Shown piece after piece: positions 5,407 to 13,168 of a DNA stretch of 22,074 nucleotides (positions within the stretch are counted from its first letter, which is position 1; every line of letters starts with the position of its first letter). A model generated the notes under the pieces. The model was not told the origin of the DNA, made no database searches, and was given only the letters and a program-made list of their open reading frames with translations. Source of the DNA: Bog-950 sp035299425 (GTDB taxonomy: Bacteria; Bacteroidota; Bacteroidia; Chitinophagales; LD1); contig DATGWP010000051.1 of the NCBI GenBank assembly GCA_035299425.1, positions 1-22,074 of the forward strand, read 5' to 3'. Made by a program: the position numbers and the translations under genes.

Positions 5407-7965
5407 CTACGGGCACACCGGCCCAAGCACTGCTGTGCCGCTAAGGGTATAGGCATTGCCGTTGGTTTTTATAGCGCAGCCTGCAGCACCGCCGGCACCT
5501 TGTGTGCACACACCGGTATCTACAAAGCCATTGGCTGTAGCGCCCGCGCTGCCCGGTTGGCCCAGTGCACCGCCATTGCCACCCGAGCCGGGTGTGTAGG
5601 GGCCAAAGCTTACAAACACAATGGTACAGTTAACTGCGCAGCCAGCGGTGTTGCCACCCGTGCCGCCTGCGTTGGCTGTGCCGGCATTGCCCGCATTGCA
5701 GCCATTGGGTGCACCATTGCTGCCACCGGCACCCGGTGTGCTGCCTGCACCACCACCGCCGCCCGAGCCGGCCTTAAAGGTAGTACATGGGTTGCCCCCG
5801 CCCAGCTCGGCACCGGCACCACCGCCCCCACCACCGCCACCTATGGTGCCGCTGTTGGTTACGGTTACGCCGCTGCATTGCAGGTCGAGCGCGTTGCCGC
5901 CCTGCTTGCCATCTTTGTTAGGGCAGTTGTTCAGGTTGTGGCCGGTATCGTCTCCGCCATCGCCGCCCTTGCCGGCTATGCGGCCCGCATTGTTTATACC
6001 TATAGAAGACCCACTGGCAAAAGGCCCCGTGGTAAGCGCTGCCGTGGCCGTGCTGGTGCTGCCTATGGTAACACCGGCGGCAATGTTTACCGTGGCGCTG
6101 ATAGCGCAGGCCGGGTTGCCGGCCAGGTTCCACAGGTTAACGTTATTAGTCGAGGCGCTTATATTAATTACCGATGGGGCTATAATAAGCGTGTAGGTAG
6201 TAGAGGAGGATAGCACACCAATAGTGGCTACTACCTGCACCTGATAGGTGCCCGGCACCGCGCACGATGAGCTGGTAAATGTAAGCCCCGTGGTGCCCGG
6301 TATGGCTAGGTTGCTGTTGCCAAAGGCGGCTGTAACACCGGCCGGCAAACCATTGGTAGATAGCAGGGCAGTGGCCCCGCTACTGGCGCAGCTGCCGGGG
6401 TTGCCTATGGTTAAAGTAGTGGCAGCCGTAAGGGTGTTGGGCGCTATGCTTATTTCGTTTACCGTGCCGGTAGCCGGTGCTATGGCCAGGTTATAATCGT
6501 AAATGGTAAGGGTGTAAGTAAGGGTTTGTATGGTGCTGCCCGAGGTGGCCAGTATGGTAATGGTAAAGGTGCCTTGTGCGGCGGTAGGCAGTGCCGTAAA
6601 GGTAACTACCGATGTACCGGTAGGGGTTATGTAGCTATTGCTAAAGTTAACCAGCACACCGGCCGGCACACCCGATGCCGATAGTATAACCGGCGAGGCC
6701 GTGCCCGATACCAGCGACACGGTAATAGTATCGCTTACCGATGCAAAGTTAGAGCGCAGCAGGCAATCGCTAGGGTGGCTTAGCGAGCAGGAGTAAGCAA
6801 AGGAGCAAACTGTTTGCCCTACGTTTACCCAGCAGGTGCCGTTCCAAAACTGGTGCACGTTCAGCACGTTGTTGTATACCGTAAGGCCCACTATGGGTGC
6901 TACTATGGCATCGCGCTGCGCGGTGGTCATGCTGGGGAATAGCACACCCTTGGTAGTGCTTTGTATATCCAGTATGGCGTTGGTGTTGGGCGTGGGCTGA
7001 TTAATGCCCACAGCGCCGTTGGCGGTTACGCGAAGCTTTTCGGTATTGTTGGTGCGCAGCACCAGGTCGGCATTGTCGGTAGTGCCCACAAAATTAGTAG
7101 CGGGGGTAGTACCGGCGTTGCCTTTAAGTGCCCAAAAATCGTTCAATGTATCTACCGGTATCCAGGCGGTGCCGTTCCACATAAGCACGCTGCCGGTTTG
7201 CGGTGCAGTTGGCGATACGGGGTTGCCCTGCAAACCTACCACGGTAGGGTTGGGGTAGGTGCCGCTTAAATCTCCACCCGCAGGTCCCAGCGGACCAGTA
7301 GGCCCTGTAATGCCCTGCAAGCCCGTAGCACCGGTGTTACCCGTAACGCCCTGTATACCTTGTGGACCGGTATCGCCTGTTGGGCCTGTAATGCCCTGTA
7401 TACCTTGTATACCCTGAATGCCCTGCGGCCCTGTATCGCCGGTATTTCCTGTTACTCCTTGTATGCCTTGTGCACCTGTGGCACCGGTGTTGCCCGTAAC
7501 GCCCTGAATACCTTGAATTCCCTGCGGACCGGTATCACCGGTTGGTCCAGTAGGGCCGTTTAATCCGGTAGCGCCGGTAGCACCTGTATTGCCCTGTAAA
7601 CCTTGTGGGCCGGTATCGCCGGTAGGCCCGGTAGCGCCGTTAACGCCAATAGTACCCGCAGGCCCTGTAGCACCCGTAGGCCCCGGTGTACCTGCCAGCT
7701 GACAAAGCGATACCCAGCCGTTAACTGTGCTGTAATAAAAGAAGCAATCGGCAGTAATATCGTATACCAGCAAACCATTGGCCGGCGCCAGTATAGCGGT
7801 GCGCTGTGCGGTGGTCATGCGCGGGGCTACAAAACCTTTGCTGGTGCTCTCCAGGTGCAGTATGGCACTTGGGTCGGGGTTGGGCAGGCCTATGCCCACA
7901 TTATTCTGCGCGCTTACCGGTAAAGAGAGAACCAAAATAAACAGGGCCAGGTAAAGATTTTTCAT
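5407..7965 (-). CDS. Secreted collagen-like protein with glycine-rich adhesin-like C-terminus
   Basis: This is an 852-residue exported protein, probably at the cell surface. I chose the ATG at 7963-7965, not the upstream in-frame one, because it opens a signal peptide, MKNLYLALFILVLSLPVSA. A head module (about 25-90) contains SKGFVAPRMTTAQR and GLLVYD. Residues 92-229 are 46 uninterrupted Gly-X-Y triplets of collagen type, rich in GPT, GDT, GPQ and GIQ. A linker and a second copy of the head module (TKGVLFPSMTTAQR) follow. Two Ig-like beta segments, rich in Thr, Ser and Val, run to about residue 600. The last 200 residues or so are extremely Gly-rich, with INNAGRIAGKGGDGG and VTNSGTIGGGGGGGGAG. 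They recall the polyglycine-helix tips of T-even phage receptor adhesins. Long antisense frames here are by-products of the Gly-rich codons. Confidence 0.85.
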   Translation of the reverse strand: MKNLYLALFILVLSLPVSAQNNVGIGLPNPDPSAILHLESTSKGFVAPRMTTAQRTAILAPANGLLVYDITADCFFYYSTVNGWVSLCQLAGTPGPTGATGPAGTIGVNGATGPTGDTGPQGLQGNTGATGATGLNGPTGPTGDTGPQGIQGIQGVTGNTGATGAQGIQGVTGNTGDTGPQGIQGIQGIQGITGPTGDTGPQGIQGVTGNTGATGLQGITGPTGPLGPAGGDLSGTYPNPTVVGLQGNPVSPTAPQTGSVLMWNGTAWIPVDTLNDFWALKGNAGTTPATNFVGTTDNADLVLRTNNTEKLRVTANGAVGINQPTPNTNAILDIQSTTKGVLFPSMTTAQRDAIVAPIVGLTVYNNVLNVHQFWNGTCWVNVGQTVCSFAYSCSLSHPSDCLLRSNFASVSDTITVSLVSGTASPVILSASGVPAGVLVNFSNSYITPTGTSVVTFTALPTAAQGTFTITILATSGSTIQTLTYTLTIYDYNLAIAPATGTVNEISIAPNTLTAATTLTIGNPGSCASSGATALLSTNGLPAGVTAAFGNSNLAIPGTTGLTFTSSSCAVPGTYQVQVVATIGVLSSSTTYTLIIAPSVINISASTNNVNLWNLAGNPACAISATVNIAAGVTIGSTSTATAALTTGPFASGSSIGINNAGRIAGKGGDGGDDTGHNLNNCPNKDGKQGGNALDLQCSGVTVTNSGTIGGGGGGGGAGAELGGGNPCTTFKAGSGGGGGAGSTPGAGGSNGAPNGCNAGNAGTANAGGTGGNTAGCAVNCTIVFVSFGPYTPGSGGNGGALGQPGSAGATANGFVDTGVCTQGAGGAAGCAIKTNGNAYTLSGTAVLGPVCP

Positions 7966-8045
7966 GCCTTGGGTTGAGAACCCTAAGGTAAATAAACCCG
8001 CCGGAAAAAGAAATGGGTAGCCCAAGGCTTAATGAAAGCATAATA

Positions 8046-8238
8046 ACCTCATCCGCCCTTCGGAAGAACATTAGCCCGATGCGTGGCTGACTTAAGCACC
8101 ACCCTGACTGTCGTCAGGCAGGCTCGTCTCGCTCCCGCGTAAGGCGGTACATGCCCGGCAGCTTCCCTTTCCACCTCATCCGCCCTTCGGGCACCTTCTC
8201 CTTTAGGAGAAGGACGATAGAAGAACATTAGCCCGATG
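8046..8238 (+). repeat. Duplicated segment differing by a 30-nt hairpin
   Basis: Copy 1 (8046-8081, 36 bases) reads ACCTCATCCGCCCTTCGG then AAGAACATTAGCCCGATG. Copy 2 has the same 18 bases at 8173-8190 and the same 18 at 8221-8238, but separated by 30 bases (8191-8220). These contain CCTTCTCC-TTTA-GGAGAAGG, an 8-bp perfect hairpin. Either the hairpin was inserted in copy 2 or lost precisely from copy 1. Confidence 0.7.
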
Positions 8239-8303
8239 GGAAAGAACCTTTCAATGACATGAACTATTCGTGCATTGGTGGCTATGTGTATTGCCTGCCG
8301 CCA

Positions 8304-8340
8304 ATAAAAAAGGGTTGAACGCCCTAACCTGTTCAACCCT
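8304..8340 (-). terminator. Rho-independent terminator
   Basis: Reading the minus strand, AGGGTTGAAC (8340-8331) pairs perfectly with GTTCAACCCT (8320-8311) around a 10-nt loop, followed at once by TTTTTATT. It lies 22 bases beyond the stop of the gene at 8363-8971 and fits a classical intrinsic terminator for it. Confidence 0.85.
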
Positions 8341-8362
8341 CGAATTACAATTATGAAAACGT

Positions 8363-8971
8363 TTATGCTACACGCAGGTTTTGGTTATCCAGCGGTATCA
8401 CAGTCTTTTGTGCATTGGTATCAAATGACGAGAATGATATTTTGGCAAAGGCCATCTTAGAGTTAAAGTCGAGCGCCGATTTCTCCTTCTTCGATATCTG
8501 GAACACATAATCGAGCCCTGTCCAGGTAGTAAACCAGCCCACCGGTTCCAGCATTAGTATAATGCCGTTCATGTAAGCTGCTTTTTCCGATAGCGTGGTT
8601 AAAAAGAAAATAAACAGGATAAGCATAGAGCCCGAGCCCAGCAGCATGTAGCCTTTTTTGCGGGCTTCTTTCTGCTCGTTCTTCAGCTCATCGGCTATGT
8701 GGTGAAAGTGCTTGTTCAGGTTATTCAATATAATAGCCTCCGACTCTTCGTTGCGGGCGTCTTCCATTACGTGAAACTTAAGGCGTATCATGCCCTTCGA
8801 TTTTTCGCTGGTCATTTTACGCACCTCGCGCAAAAAATCATCGCTTAGTGCACGGTCCGAAAACGGGCGTGAGTCAAACTCTGAGAATACGTCGTCGTAT
8901 TTATCTATCCAGATAGATATCTCCGGTTCATTTAAAAACGCCTCGGGGGTTTCAACAGATTCCTGGTTCAT
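8363..8971 (-). CDS. Hypothetical protein with two membrane helices
   Basis: This is a 202-residue protein that I cannot name. The N-terminal half is acidic and soluble, with the conserved-looking run SRPFSDRALSDDFL near residues 34-47 and a helical stretch to residue 105. Two hydrophobic helices follow, at about 107-127 and 132-157, and then a short tail with FAKISFSSFDTNAQ. There is no signal peptide, so the N-terminal domain is probably cytoplasmic. A good intrinsic terminator follows it, and more than 300 bases separate it from the divergent FGE-like gene, so it is probably transcribed alone. Composition and codon use match the neighbouring core-like genes. Confidence 0.75.
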   Translation of the reverse strand: MNQESVETPEAFLNEPEISIWIDKYDDVFSEFDSRPFSDRALSDDFLREVRKMTSEKSKGMIRLKFHVMEDARNEESEAIILNNLNKHFHHIADELKNEQKEARKKGYMLLGSGSMLILFIFFLTTLSEKAAYMNGIILMLEPVGWFTTWTGLDYVFQISKKEKSALDFNSKMAFAKISFSSFDTNAQKTVIPLDNQNLRVA

Positions 8972-9329
8972 ATGCTTTGAGTTTTTAAAATAATGGCCCT
9001 ATTGGCAATTGTAATTGGTTGTTACGGTGCATGTTTAAATAGGTTACTTCAAATTTGTAATTTGTTGGGCATGCCGTGTATAATAAAAGTTGCAACTTGT
9101 ATGCTATTCTCTTGGTGTTATTGATAACATTATATTCGCCTTTACGTATTCTTCCTTAGTTTTAAAAAATTGTAAAAGTTGTAGTTTGTAGTATGGCTAT
9201 TTGCGTATTGGTTTGGTAATTGAATAGAACGGCTCAACCCATCCGCGTGGTTCACCAGCCACACGGCGAATGCCCTGCAGAAGTAAGCGGAGTTATTATT
9301 AAATGAATATGAATTGTAAATTTATGCGT
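8972..9329. other. Divergent intergenic region, AT-rich
   Basis: No gene is seen between the two divergent genes. The stretch should contain both promoters, but I found no convincing TTTG / TAnnTTTG pair of the Bacteroidota type. An imperfect hairpin, CCGCGTGG and CCACACGG with one mismatch, lies at about 9242-9266 upstream of the FGE-like gene. Three in-frame ATGs at 9303, 9309 and 9324 precede the preferred start. Confidence 0.4.
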
Positions 9330-10172
9330 ATGAAAAACCTGTTCACGGCAGTAATTACCTTACTGTTTGTTGTACCGTTGTGTGCCCAGACTACCGCGCC
9401 ATCATCTGGTGGCCGCGAAAAAAAGGCTACGGCTATTCCGCCGGCCACTACCAACTCTACCCTTAGTACATCGCAGTCCGAAATTTTAGAGGCTATAGAA
9501 AACCGGATGATACGGGTAGAAGGAGGCGAGTTTACTATGGGCTGCCCTGCCGAAACCGACAGCACCTGCTACTACTGGGAGAAACCGGCCCACAAAGTTA
9601 AGCTAAGCACTTTTTATATGGCTAAATATGCTGTTACACAAAAAGAGTGGCAGGCCATAGTGGGCGATAAACCCTGGTTTAGTAAAGACTGTGCCGAGTG
9701 CCCGGTAGAAAACGTGAGCTGGTACGATGCACAGATTTTTATAAGCAAGCTTAACCAGCTAACCGGTAAGTTTTACCGCCTGCCTACCGAGGCCGAGTGG
9801 GAGTATGCGGCACGCGGTGGCAACAAAAGCAAGAACTACAAGTTTGCCGGCGGCAATAACCTTAACCTGGTAGGTTGGTACGAAGGCAACAGCAACAAAG
9901 TATCGCACCCGGTGGGCGCCAAACTGCCTAATGAACTGGGCCTGTATGATATGAGCGGCAATGTATGGCAATGGTGCAGCGATTGGTTTGATGATAAGTA
10001 CTACTCTACCAGCCCTGCCGAAAACCCGCAGGGCCCCGGCCGTGATAGCTACCGCGCCTGCCGTGGAGGCTCGTGGTGGAGCGAGGAAAAAGACTGCCGC
10101 CTGAGCAACCGCGACCGCTACCCACCCGATGCGCGCGACGATGATGTGGGCTTCCGTATAGCTAAAGATTAA
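9330..10172 (+). CDS. Secreted FGE-sulfatase-fold (SUMF1-like) protein
   Basis: This is a 280-residue protein from the ATG at 9330, chosen because MKNLFTAVITLLFVVPLCAQ is a clean signal peptide. Upstream in-frame ATGs start at 9303. After a Ser/Thr/Pro-rich linker the FGE fold begins with IRVEGGEFTMGC and continues through YAVTQKEW, PVENVSWYDA, RLPTEAEWEYAARGG, GLYDMSGNVWQWCSDWF and CRGGSWW to DDVGFRIAKD. Genuine formylglycine-generating enzymes have a Cys pair after GGS (GGSxxC....C). Here the first position is Ser (GGSWWS) and only the second Cys remains, so true FGE activity is doubtful. Many such domains in Bacteroidota serve structural or binding roles, such as gliding lipoproteins. No sulfatase gene is in the window. 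Confidence 0.85.
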   Translation: MKNLFTAVITLLFVVPLCAQTTAPSSGGREKKATAIPPATTNSTLSTSQSEILEAIENRMIRVEGGEFTMGCPAETDSTCYYWEKPAHKVKLSTFYMAKYAVTQKEWQAIVGDKPWFSKDCAECPVENVSWYDAQIFISKLNQLTGKFYRLPTEAEWEYAARGGNKSKNYKFAGGNNLNLVGWYEGNSNKVSHPVGAKLPNELGLYDMSGNVWQWCSDWFDDKYYSTSPAENPQGPGRDSYRACRGGSWWSEEKDCRLSNRDRYPPDARDDDVGFRIAKD

Positions 10173-10191
10173 GAACTTACAGATTGGTTAA

Positions 10192-10251
10192 TGCGCCTTA
10201 TGCCTTCAGCTAGTGCCTGGTATAAGGCGCACCTATATACGTGCATAGGTG
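10192..10251. terminator. Hairpins between convergent genes
   Basis: TGCGCCTTAT (10192-10201) pairs perfectly with ATAAGGCGCA (10222-10231). A second, 7-bp hairpin, CACCTAT/ATAGGTG (10230-10236 and 10245-10251), follows immediately. The pair sits between the convergent FGE-like and methyltransferase genes and could end transcription from both sides. No long T-run is present. Confidence 0.5.
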
Positions 10252-10279
10252 TATATCAAATAGTAAGGTGCAGGGGGAG

Positions 10280-11185
10280 CTACTTATCTACCACAAATAT
10301 AAATGAGCCCGATGAGGCCAGTAAGCGGTACTCGGGTGTAAATGGGTGCCAGTGTATCTTCTTGGTTATCTGTGCATATTTCCACCATAGCTTGTGCAAC
10401 GCCATATATGGCCAAATAATGGCCCTTACAAGCCACCACGGAAGCGCCGAAAAATAGTGCATGATAGAAACAGCCTCCATACCCTCCCATCCATAATTTG
10501 GCGATAGCACTTTTATTTTATCAAAACCACCTACCTTAAGGTTGGTAAGTACACCCAGGTGCGATACGTGGTAGTAGCTGTTATCGTGAAAAGGCTCAAG
10601 AAACGAAAGGGTGGCAATAAACCTGCCTCCGGGTTTTAGTACACGGCGTACTTCCTGGGTCATTATCCAGGGGTATTGCACATGCTCCATTACCGATATA
10701 GAGATGATAAAATCAAAAGTGTTATCAGCAAAAGGCAGTGCATGTGCATCGCCTTTCAGGCTGGCTTTTTTAGAGTTATAATCCAGGCTGATGTATTTGT
10801 AGCCTGCCCTTTCGCAAACACCCTGATGTAGCCCTGTACCGCTACCCAGGTCAAGCGCATAGCAATCGGGGCTTTTTGCTTTGGGAAAGTAGCTCATTAC
10901 ATCACGCGACAGGTGGTGCGGTACCGACATATCATCAAAATTCACGGTAGCATCCGGGTCGTCCTCTATTACCTTAAAGCTCACTTTGCTGGTATCCAGC
11001 TCTTGCCCCAGTACAAAATCTACCGTAACATTTTTGGCGCGTTTAAGGCGCATATCTATTTGTCCGTCAAGTATAGGGTATTCGTCCTTGGTAACTTCCG
11101 ACACAGCCTTATCAGGCATAAATGTAAGCGGGCCTAATGAGTACGGGCAAACAAGTATATCTTTAAAGTGGGTATATGAATTCAT
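10280..11185 (-). CDS. Class I SAM-dependent methyltransferase
   Basis: This is a 301-residue cytoplasmic protein. An N-terminal segment of about 45 residues (ILVCPYSLGPL ... YPILDGQIDM) looks like a Trm112-type leader that has kept only one Cys. The methyltransferase core (Methyltransf_11 type) follows. Motif I is ALDLGSGTG (110-118), the acidic strand is YISLDYN (131-137), motif II is GDAHALPFADNTFDFI, then SVMEHV and the post-II motif EVRRVLKPGGRFIATLSF. The C-terminal 80 residues are rich in Trp and aromatic residues and may contact a lipid or hydrophobic substrate. This layout is common in methyltransferases of glycan or lipid metabolism, but the substrate cannot be told. No glycosyltransferases are adjacent. 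It is convergent with the FGE-like gene and 55 bases downstream of the DUF6985-like gene. Confidence 0.85.
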   Translation of the reverse strand: MNSYTHFKDILVCPYSLGPLTFMPDKAVSEVTKDEYPILDGQIDMRLKRAKNVTVDFVLGQELDTSKVSFKVIEDDPDATVNFDDMSVPHHLSRDVMSYFPKAKSPDCYALDLGSGTGLHQGVCERAGYKYISLDYNSKKASLKGDAHALPFADNTFDFIISISVMEHVQYPWIMTQEVRRVLKPGGRFIATLSFLEPFHDNSYYHVSHLGVLTNLKVGGFDKIKVLSPNYGWEGMEAVSIMHYFSALPWWLVRAIIWPYMALHKLWWKYAQITKKIHWHPFTPEYRLLASSGSFIFVVDK

Positions 11186-11240
11186 ACTGGTTATTTACAC
11201 AAATAAAATAATTATATGCGAATGGGTGCCGGCAAATTGT

Positions 11241-11738
11241 TTATTCTCCTGATTCCCCATCCTGGGCGCTTACACGGGTTAGTTCCCGGCCCTGCTTAAA
11301 CACCAGTTGCAGGCCGTGCTCCTGATTCCACTCACACTCGCACGCTACCTGCAGGTACAGCACATGGGTATCGGGGTGGCGCGATACGAAGATATCGGTA
11401 GGGTATACAAACTGCCATACTTCGCCGGCATCTTCCATTTGCAGCATGGGTGCGTCAAACTCATCGGTAGTGGTGCCATTTAAAAACTCTATACAGTTAG
11501 CATACACCTGCGCTGACGTGGCTTCGCGCTCTGCCTCGCCAAAACCTAAGAAATTCTCCAGTGCTGCATCGGCCTCGTCCATAAAGGCGGGGTCATCATC
11601 AGGTGCATAGTTCATAAAGGTAACAGGCATACGCTCCCCATCAAAAAAGGGGACCTCTACCGGTTCGCTTTTCCACCAGTAGGTAAACTGATTATCCTCG
11701 TTAAGGGGGCCTATAATACGGGAGTTAACGGTTGCCAT
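11241..11738 (-). CDS. Hypothetical protein, DUF6985-like
   Basis: This is a 165-residue acidic cytoplasmic protein. An N-terminal region of about 55 residues holds YWWKSEPVEVPFFDGERMPVTF. The middle is helical, and the C-terminal strand-rich part contains VWQFVYPTDIFVSRH and LQVACECEWNQEHGLQLVFK. The 'C-E-W-x-x-E-H-G-L-x-L-V-F' ending is what I remember of DUF6985 proteins, a small family of unknown function often seen among immunity-like proteins. It is the last of four small minus-strand genes beginning at 12750, with an 84-base gap from the gene before it. No toxin partner is visible. The gene itself is convincing, and the family name less so. Confidence 0.75.
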   Translation of the reverse strand: MATVNSRIIGPLNEDNQFTYWWKSEPVEVPFFDGERMPVTFMNYAPDDDPAFMDEADAALENFLGFGEAEREATSAQVYANCIEFLNGTTTDEFDAPMLQMEDAGEVWQFVYPTDIFVSRHPDTHVLYLQVACECEWNQEHGLQLVFKQGRELTRVSAQDGESGE

Positions 11739-11822
11739 GTGCTGTTTTTGTTGCTGTAAACCTACAACGTTTTTGCTTTCTAAACAGGTGTACTTGATAC
11801 GACAAGCCTTTTTGCAAGGGTG

Positions 11823-11990
11823 TTATTTCTCAACCTCCAGCGCTTTTAGCCGTGCCTTTAGGGTTTCAATGTGTTGTTTTACAATTTCGGCGGTTTGCTG
11901 CGCGCTTGTATTAGCAAGTATTTTATAAATGCCTTCGCGGTATTTAATTTCCTTTTCAAGGTCTTCTTTACTTACCGGGTAGCCCATCAT
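11823..11990 (-). CDS. Small helical protein, 55 residues
   Basis: This short frame begins MMGYPVSKEDLEKEIKYREG and ends LKARLKALEVEK, stop at 11823-11825. Almost the whole chain is predicted helical by eye, with heptad-like Leu/Ile spacing in the second half (IVKQHIETLKARLKALE), so it may dimerise as a coiled coil. Its ATG overlaps the TGA of the 60-residue gene upstream in an ATGA arrangement (11987-11990), typical of translational coupling. Normal codon use and that overlap argue that it is real despite its size. The function is unknown. Confidence 0.65.
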   Translation of the reverse strand: MMGYPVSKEDLEKEIKYREGIYKILANTSAQQTAEIVKQHIETLKARLKALEVEK

Positions 11991-12169
11991 TTTCTTAACT
12001 CGTTTATTTGTTCATACGTTTCGGCTATATACAGGCGCTTGCCTTCGTATAGCACATAATTTTTTTCCTCGCTGCCCATACCGCTGGACCCGAATCCGCA
12101 TATTTTGCCTGCAAAAATGGTTACCGGTTGGTTGCCGGGCAGGGTGGTTACTGTTATTTGCTTATCCAT
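11987..12169 (-). CDS. Small beta-rich protein, 60 residues
   Basis: This is a 60-residue cytoplasmic protein. It begins MDKQITVTTLPGNQPVTIF and continues with a Gly/Ser loop (GFGSSGMGSEE). The final part, YVLYEGKRLYIAETYEQINEL, reads as a beta hairpin followed by a short helix. Such 'strand-Gly-strand-V.E..E.I..L' endings are seen in small FlbD-like proteins; the likeness is weak and from memory. It overlaps the 55-residue helical gene by ATGA, so the two are probably made together and may interact. A 125-base gap separates it from the upstream gene at 12295-12750. Two tiny coupled genes could be an antitoxin-toxin pair, but neither shows a known toxin motif. Confidence 0.6.
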   Translation of the reverse strand: MDKQITVTTLPGNQPVTIFAGKICGFGSSGMGSEEKNYVLYEGKRLYIAETYEQINELRK

Positions 12170-12294
12170 GTGGCTAACATACCCCGGCAGCGCGCAATGT
12201 ATATGCGCAACCCAGGTCAGGTTACTCTAAATCGCTATCAAAAGCAGCTGTGCTGAAAATGTATGTATACTAAACGGCGAAAGTGTGTGGGCTT

Positions 12295-12750
12295 TTACTG
12301 CCTGGCTATAAATATAGCCCCCCTTGCAGAAAATATGAGCGCTACATGAGGTACAGCTGCATTTAAAATAATGGGGCAATCGTCGTAGATGGACAAAAAA
12401 CACCGCCAGTAGTTTTTAAACTCTGCCCAGGTGCTTTCGATAATAATGCTGCCGTTACGGCAGAAGTAAATAGTATCTGTATCGTGCCATTCCTCAAAGG
12501 CGCTTAGTGTATTTGTTGTTTCTTCCGATTGTTCGTTGTTGTAACATTCCACCCAGTTATTGGTTAGCAGGGTGTCCGTTTGTGTTACCCACACGTCATC
12601 GCCCAGTTTAAAATAATGGAAATTGTGCCGGTCTATTTTTTCGGCCCATAGCTTGTTGGCTTCTTGTGCAGATAACAGGAATGTGTGCTGCGGGTGCCCG
12701 CCCTCAAAGCCCCAGCCAAGTACCGATTCGAGTATGTTTTGCTTACTCAT
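12295..12750 (-). CDS. Hypothetical protein, 151 residues
   Basis: I placed the start at the ATG at 12748-12750 (MSKQNILESVLGWGFEGG). The frame stays open to a TTG at 12852, but the extra residues are not protein-like and begin with a weak codon. The protein is soluble and aromatic-rich. WGFEGGHPQHTFLLSAQEANKLW, kept short here as HTFLLSAQEANKLW, is followed by FKLGDDVWVTQTDT and, at the end, FKNYWRCFLSIYDDCPIIL and ALIFSARGAIFIARQ. The ending 'W..FL...DD.PI.L ... A..F...G' recalls DUF2947-type proteins, weakly. It heads a run of four small minus-strand genes to 11241. The function is unknown. Confidence 0.65.
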   Translation of the reverse strand: MSKQNILESVLGWGFEGGHPQHTFLLSAQEANKLWAEKIDRHNFHYFKLGDDVWVTQTDTLLTNNWVECYNNEQSEETTNTLSAFEEWHDTDTIYFCRNGSIIIESTWAEFKNYWRCFLSIYDDCPIILNAAVPHVALIFSARGAIFIARQ

Positions 12751-13168
12751 AAATTTGTAGCAGCGTATCTGCGCGGCTGCCACATTAAATATAAATAGAT
12801 ATGCATAGTGGGCAAGCCAGGCAGCAGGGTGGCATATATTTATGGCAAACAAAGTGCATGCGCATTATACGGCCGGTAGGAGATTAAGAATAAGTTTGAA
12901 AAAGCCAATGGTTTGCCTTACCTTATTGTAGTGCTATAGGTTTCTTAACTGCTTTTTCAATTTTAGTGGTTGGTTCAGTTTTGTTGTTTTTCAAACCTTT
13001 TTTATTTCAGTTTATTAACCTGTGTAAGATGTTTTTAAATACTTCAATACTTTGCACAATTAGCCCCACCAATTATATTATTTACATATTAGCAGCCAAA
13101 TGTGTAAATAGAATGCTTACACTTGCGTGCCAGCCCCGGGCAATTAAAAAACCGCAAATTCACTTTGT
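12751..13168. other. Intergenic region before the Na/Pi transporter gene
   Basis: No gene is credible here. A 68-codon plus-strand frame overlaps the transporter start by four bases, but it has scattered hydrophobic, Cys-rich content without a plausible beginning, so I left it out. The region must hold the divergent promoters of the 12750 and 13169 genes. It is very AT-rich after 12880, but I cannot point to a specific promoter. Confidence 0.4.

Larger units (their letters stand above)
7966..8362. other. Intergenic repeat region
   Basis: No gene is supported. The stretch holds a duplicated segment (8046-8081 and 8173-8238), a CAGGCAGGCTCG element that also appears near 4990 in part, and the terminator hairpin of the next minus-strand gene (8304-8340). 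The first 80 bases are the probable promoter region of the collagen-like gene; I could not pick a convincing promoter. Confidence 0.5.

Noticed and set aside
4803..5444. Several overlapping 60-107 codon frames in the 4753-5406 gap
   Set aside because: All run through palindromes and repeats in different frames, and none has a family motif or credible start.
5500..6213. Long plus-strand open frames opposite the C-terminus of the collagen-like gene
   Set aside because: They are Ala/Pro/Gly-rich mirror translations of Gly codons (GGC/GGT) and overlap a much longer, well-formed secreted protein. No start or family signal supports them.
7280..7690. Repetitive DNA in the collagen region considered as a CRISPR or tandem array
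   Set aside because: The repeats are 9-18 base codon multiples in frame with Gly-X-Y triplets, so they are protein repeats, not spacer arrays.
8049..8336. 95-codon minus-strand frame
   Set aside because: It covers the duplicated repeat segment and the terminator hairpin, which explains the sequence without a gene.
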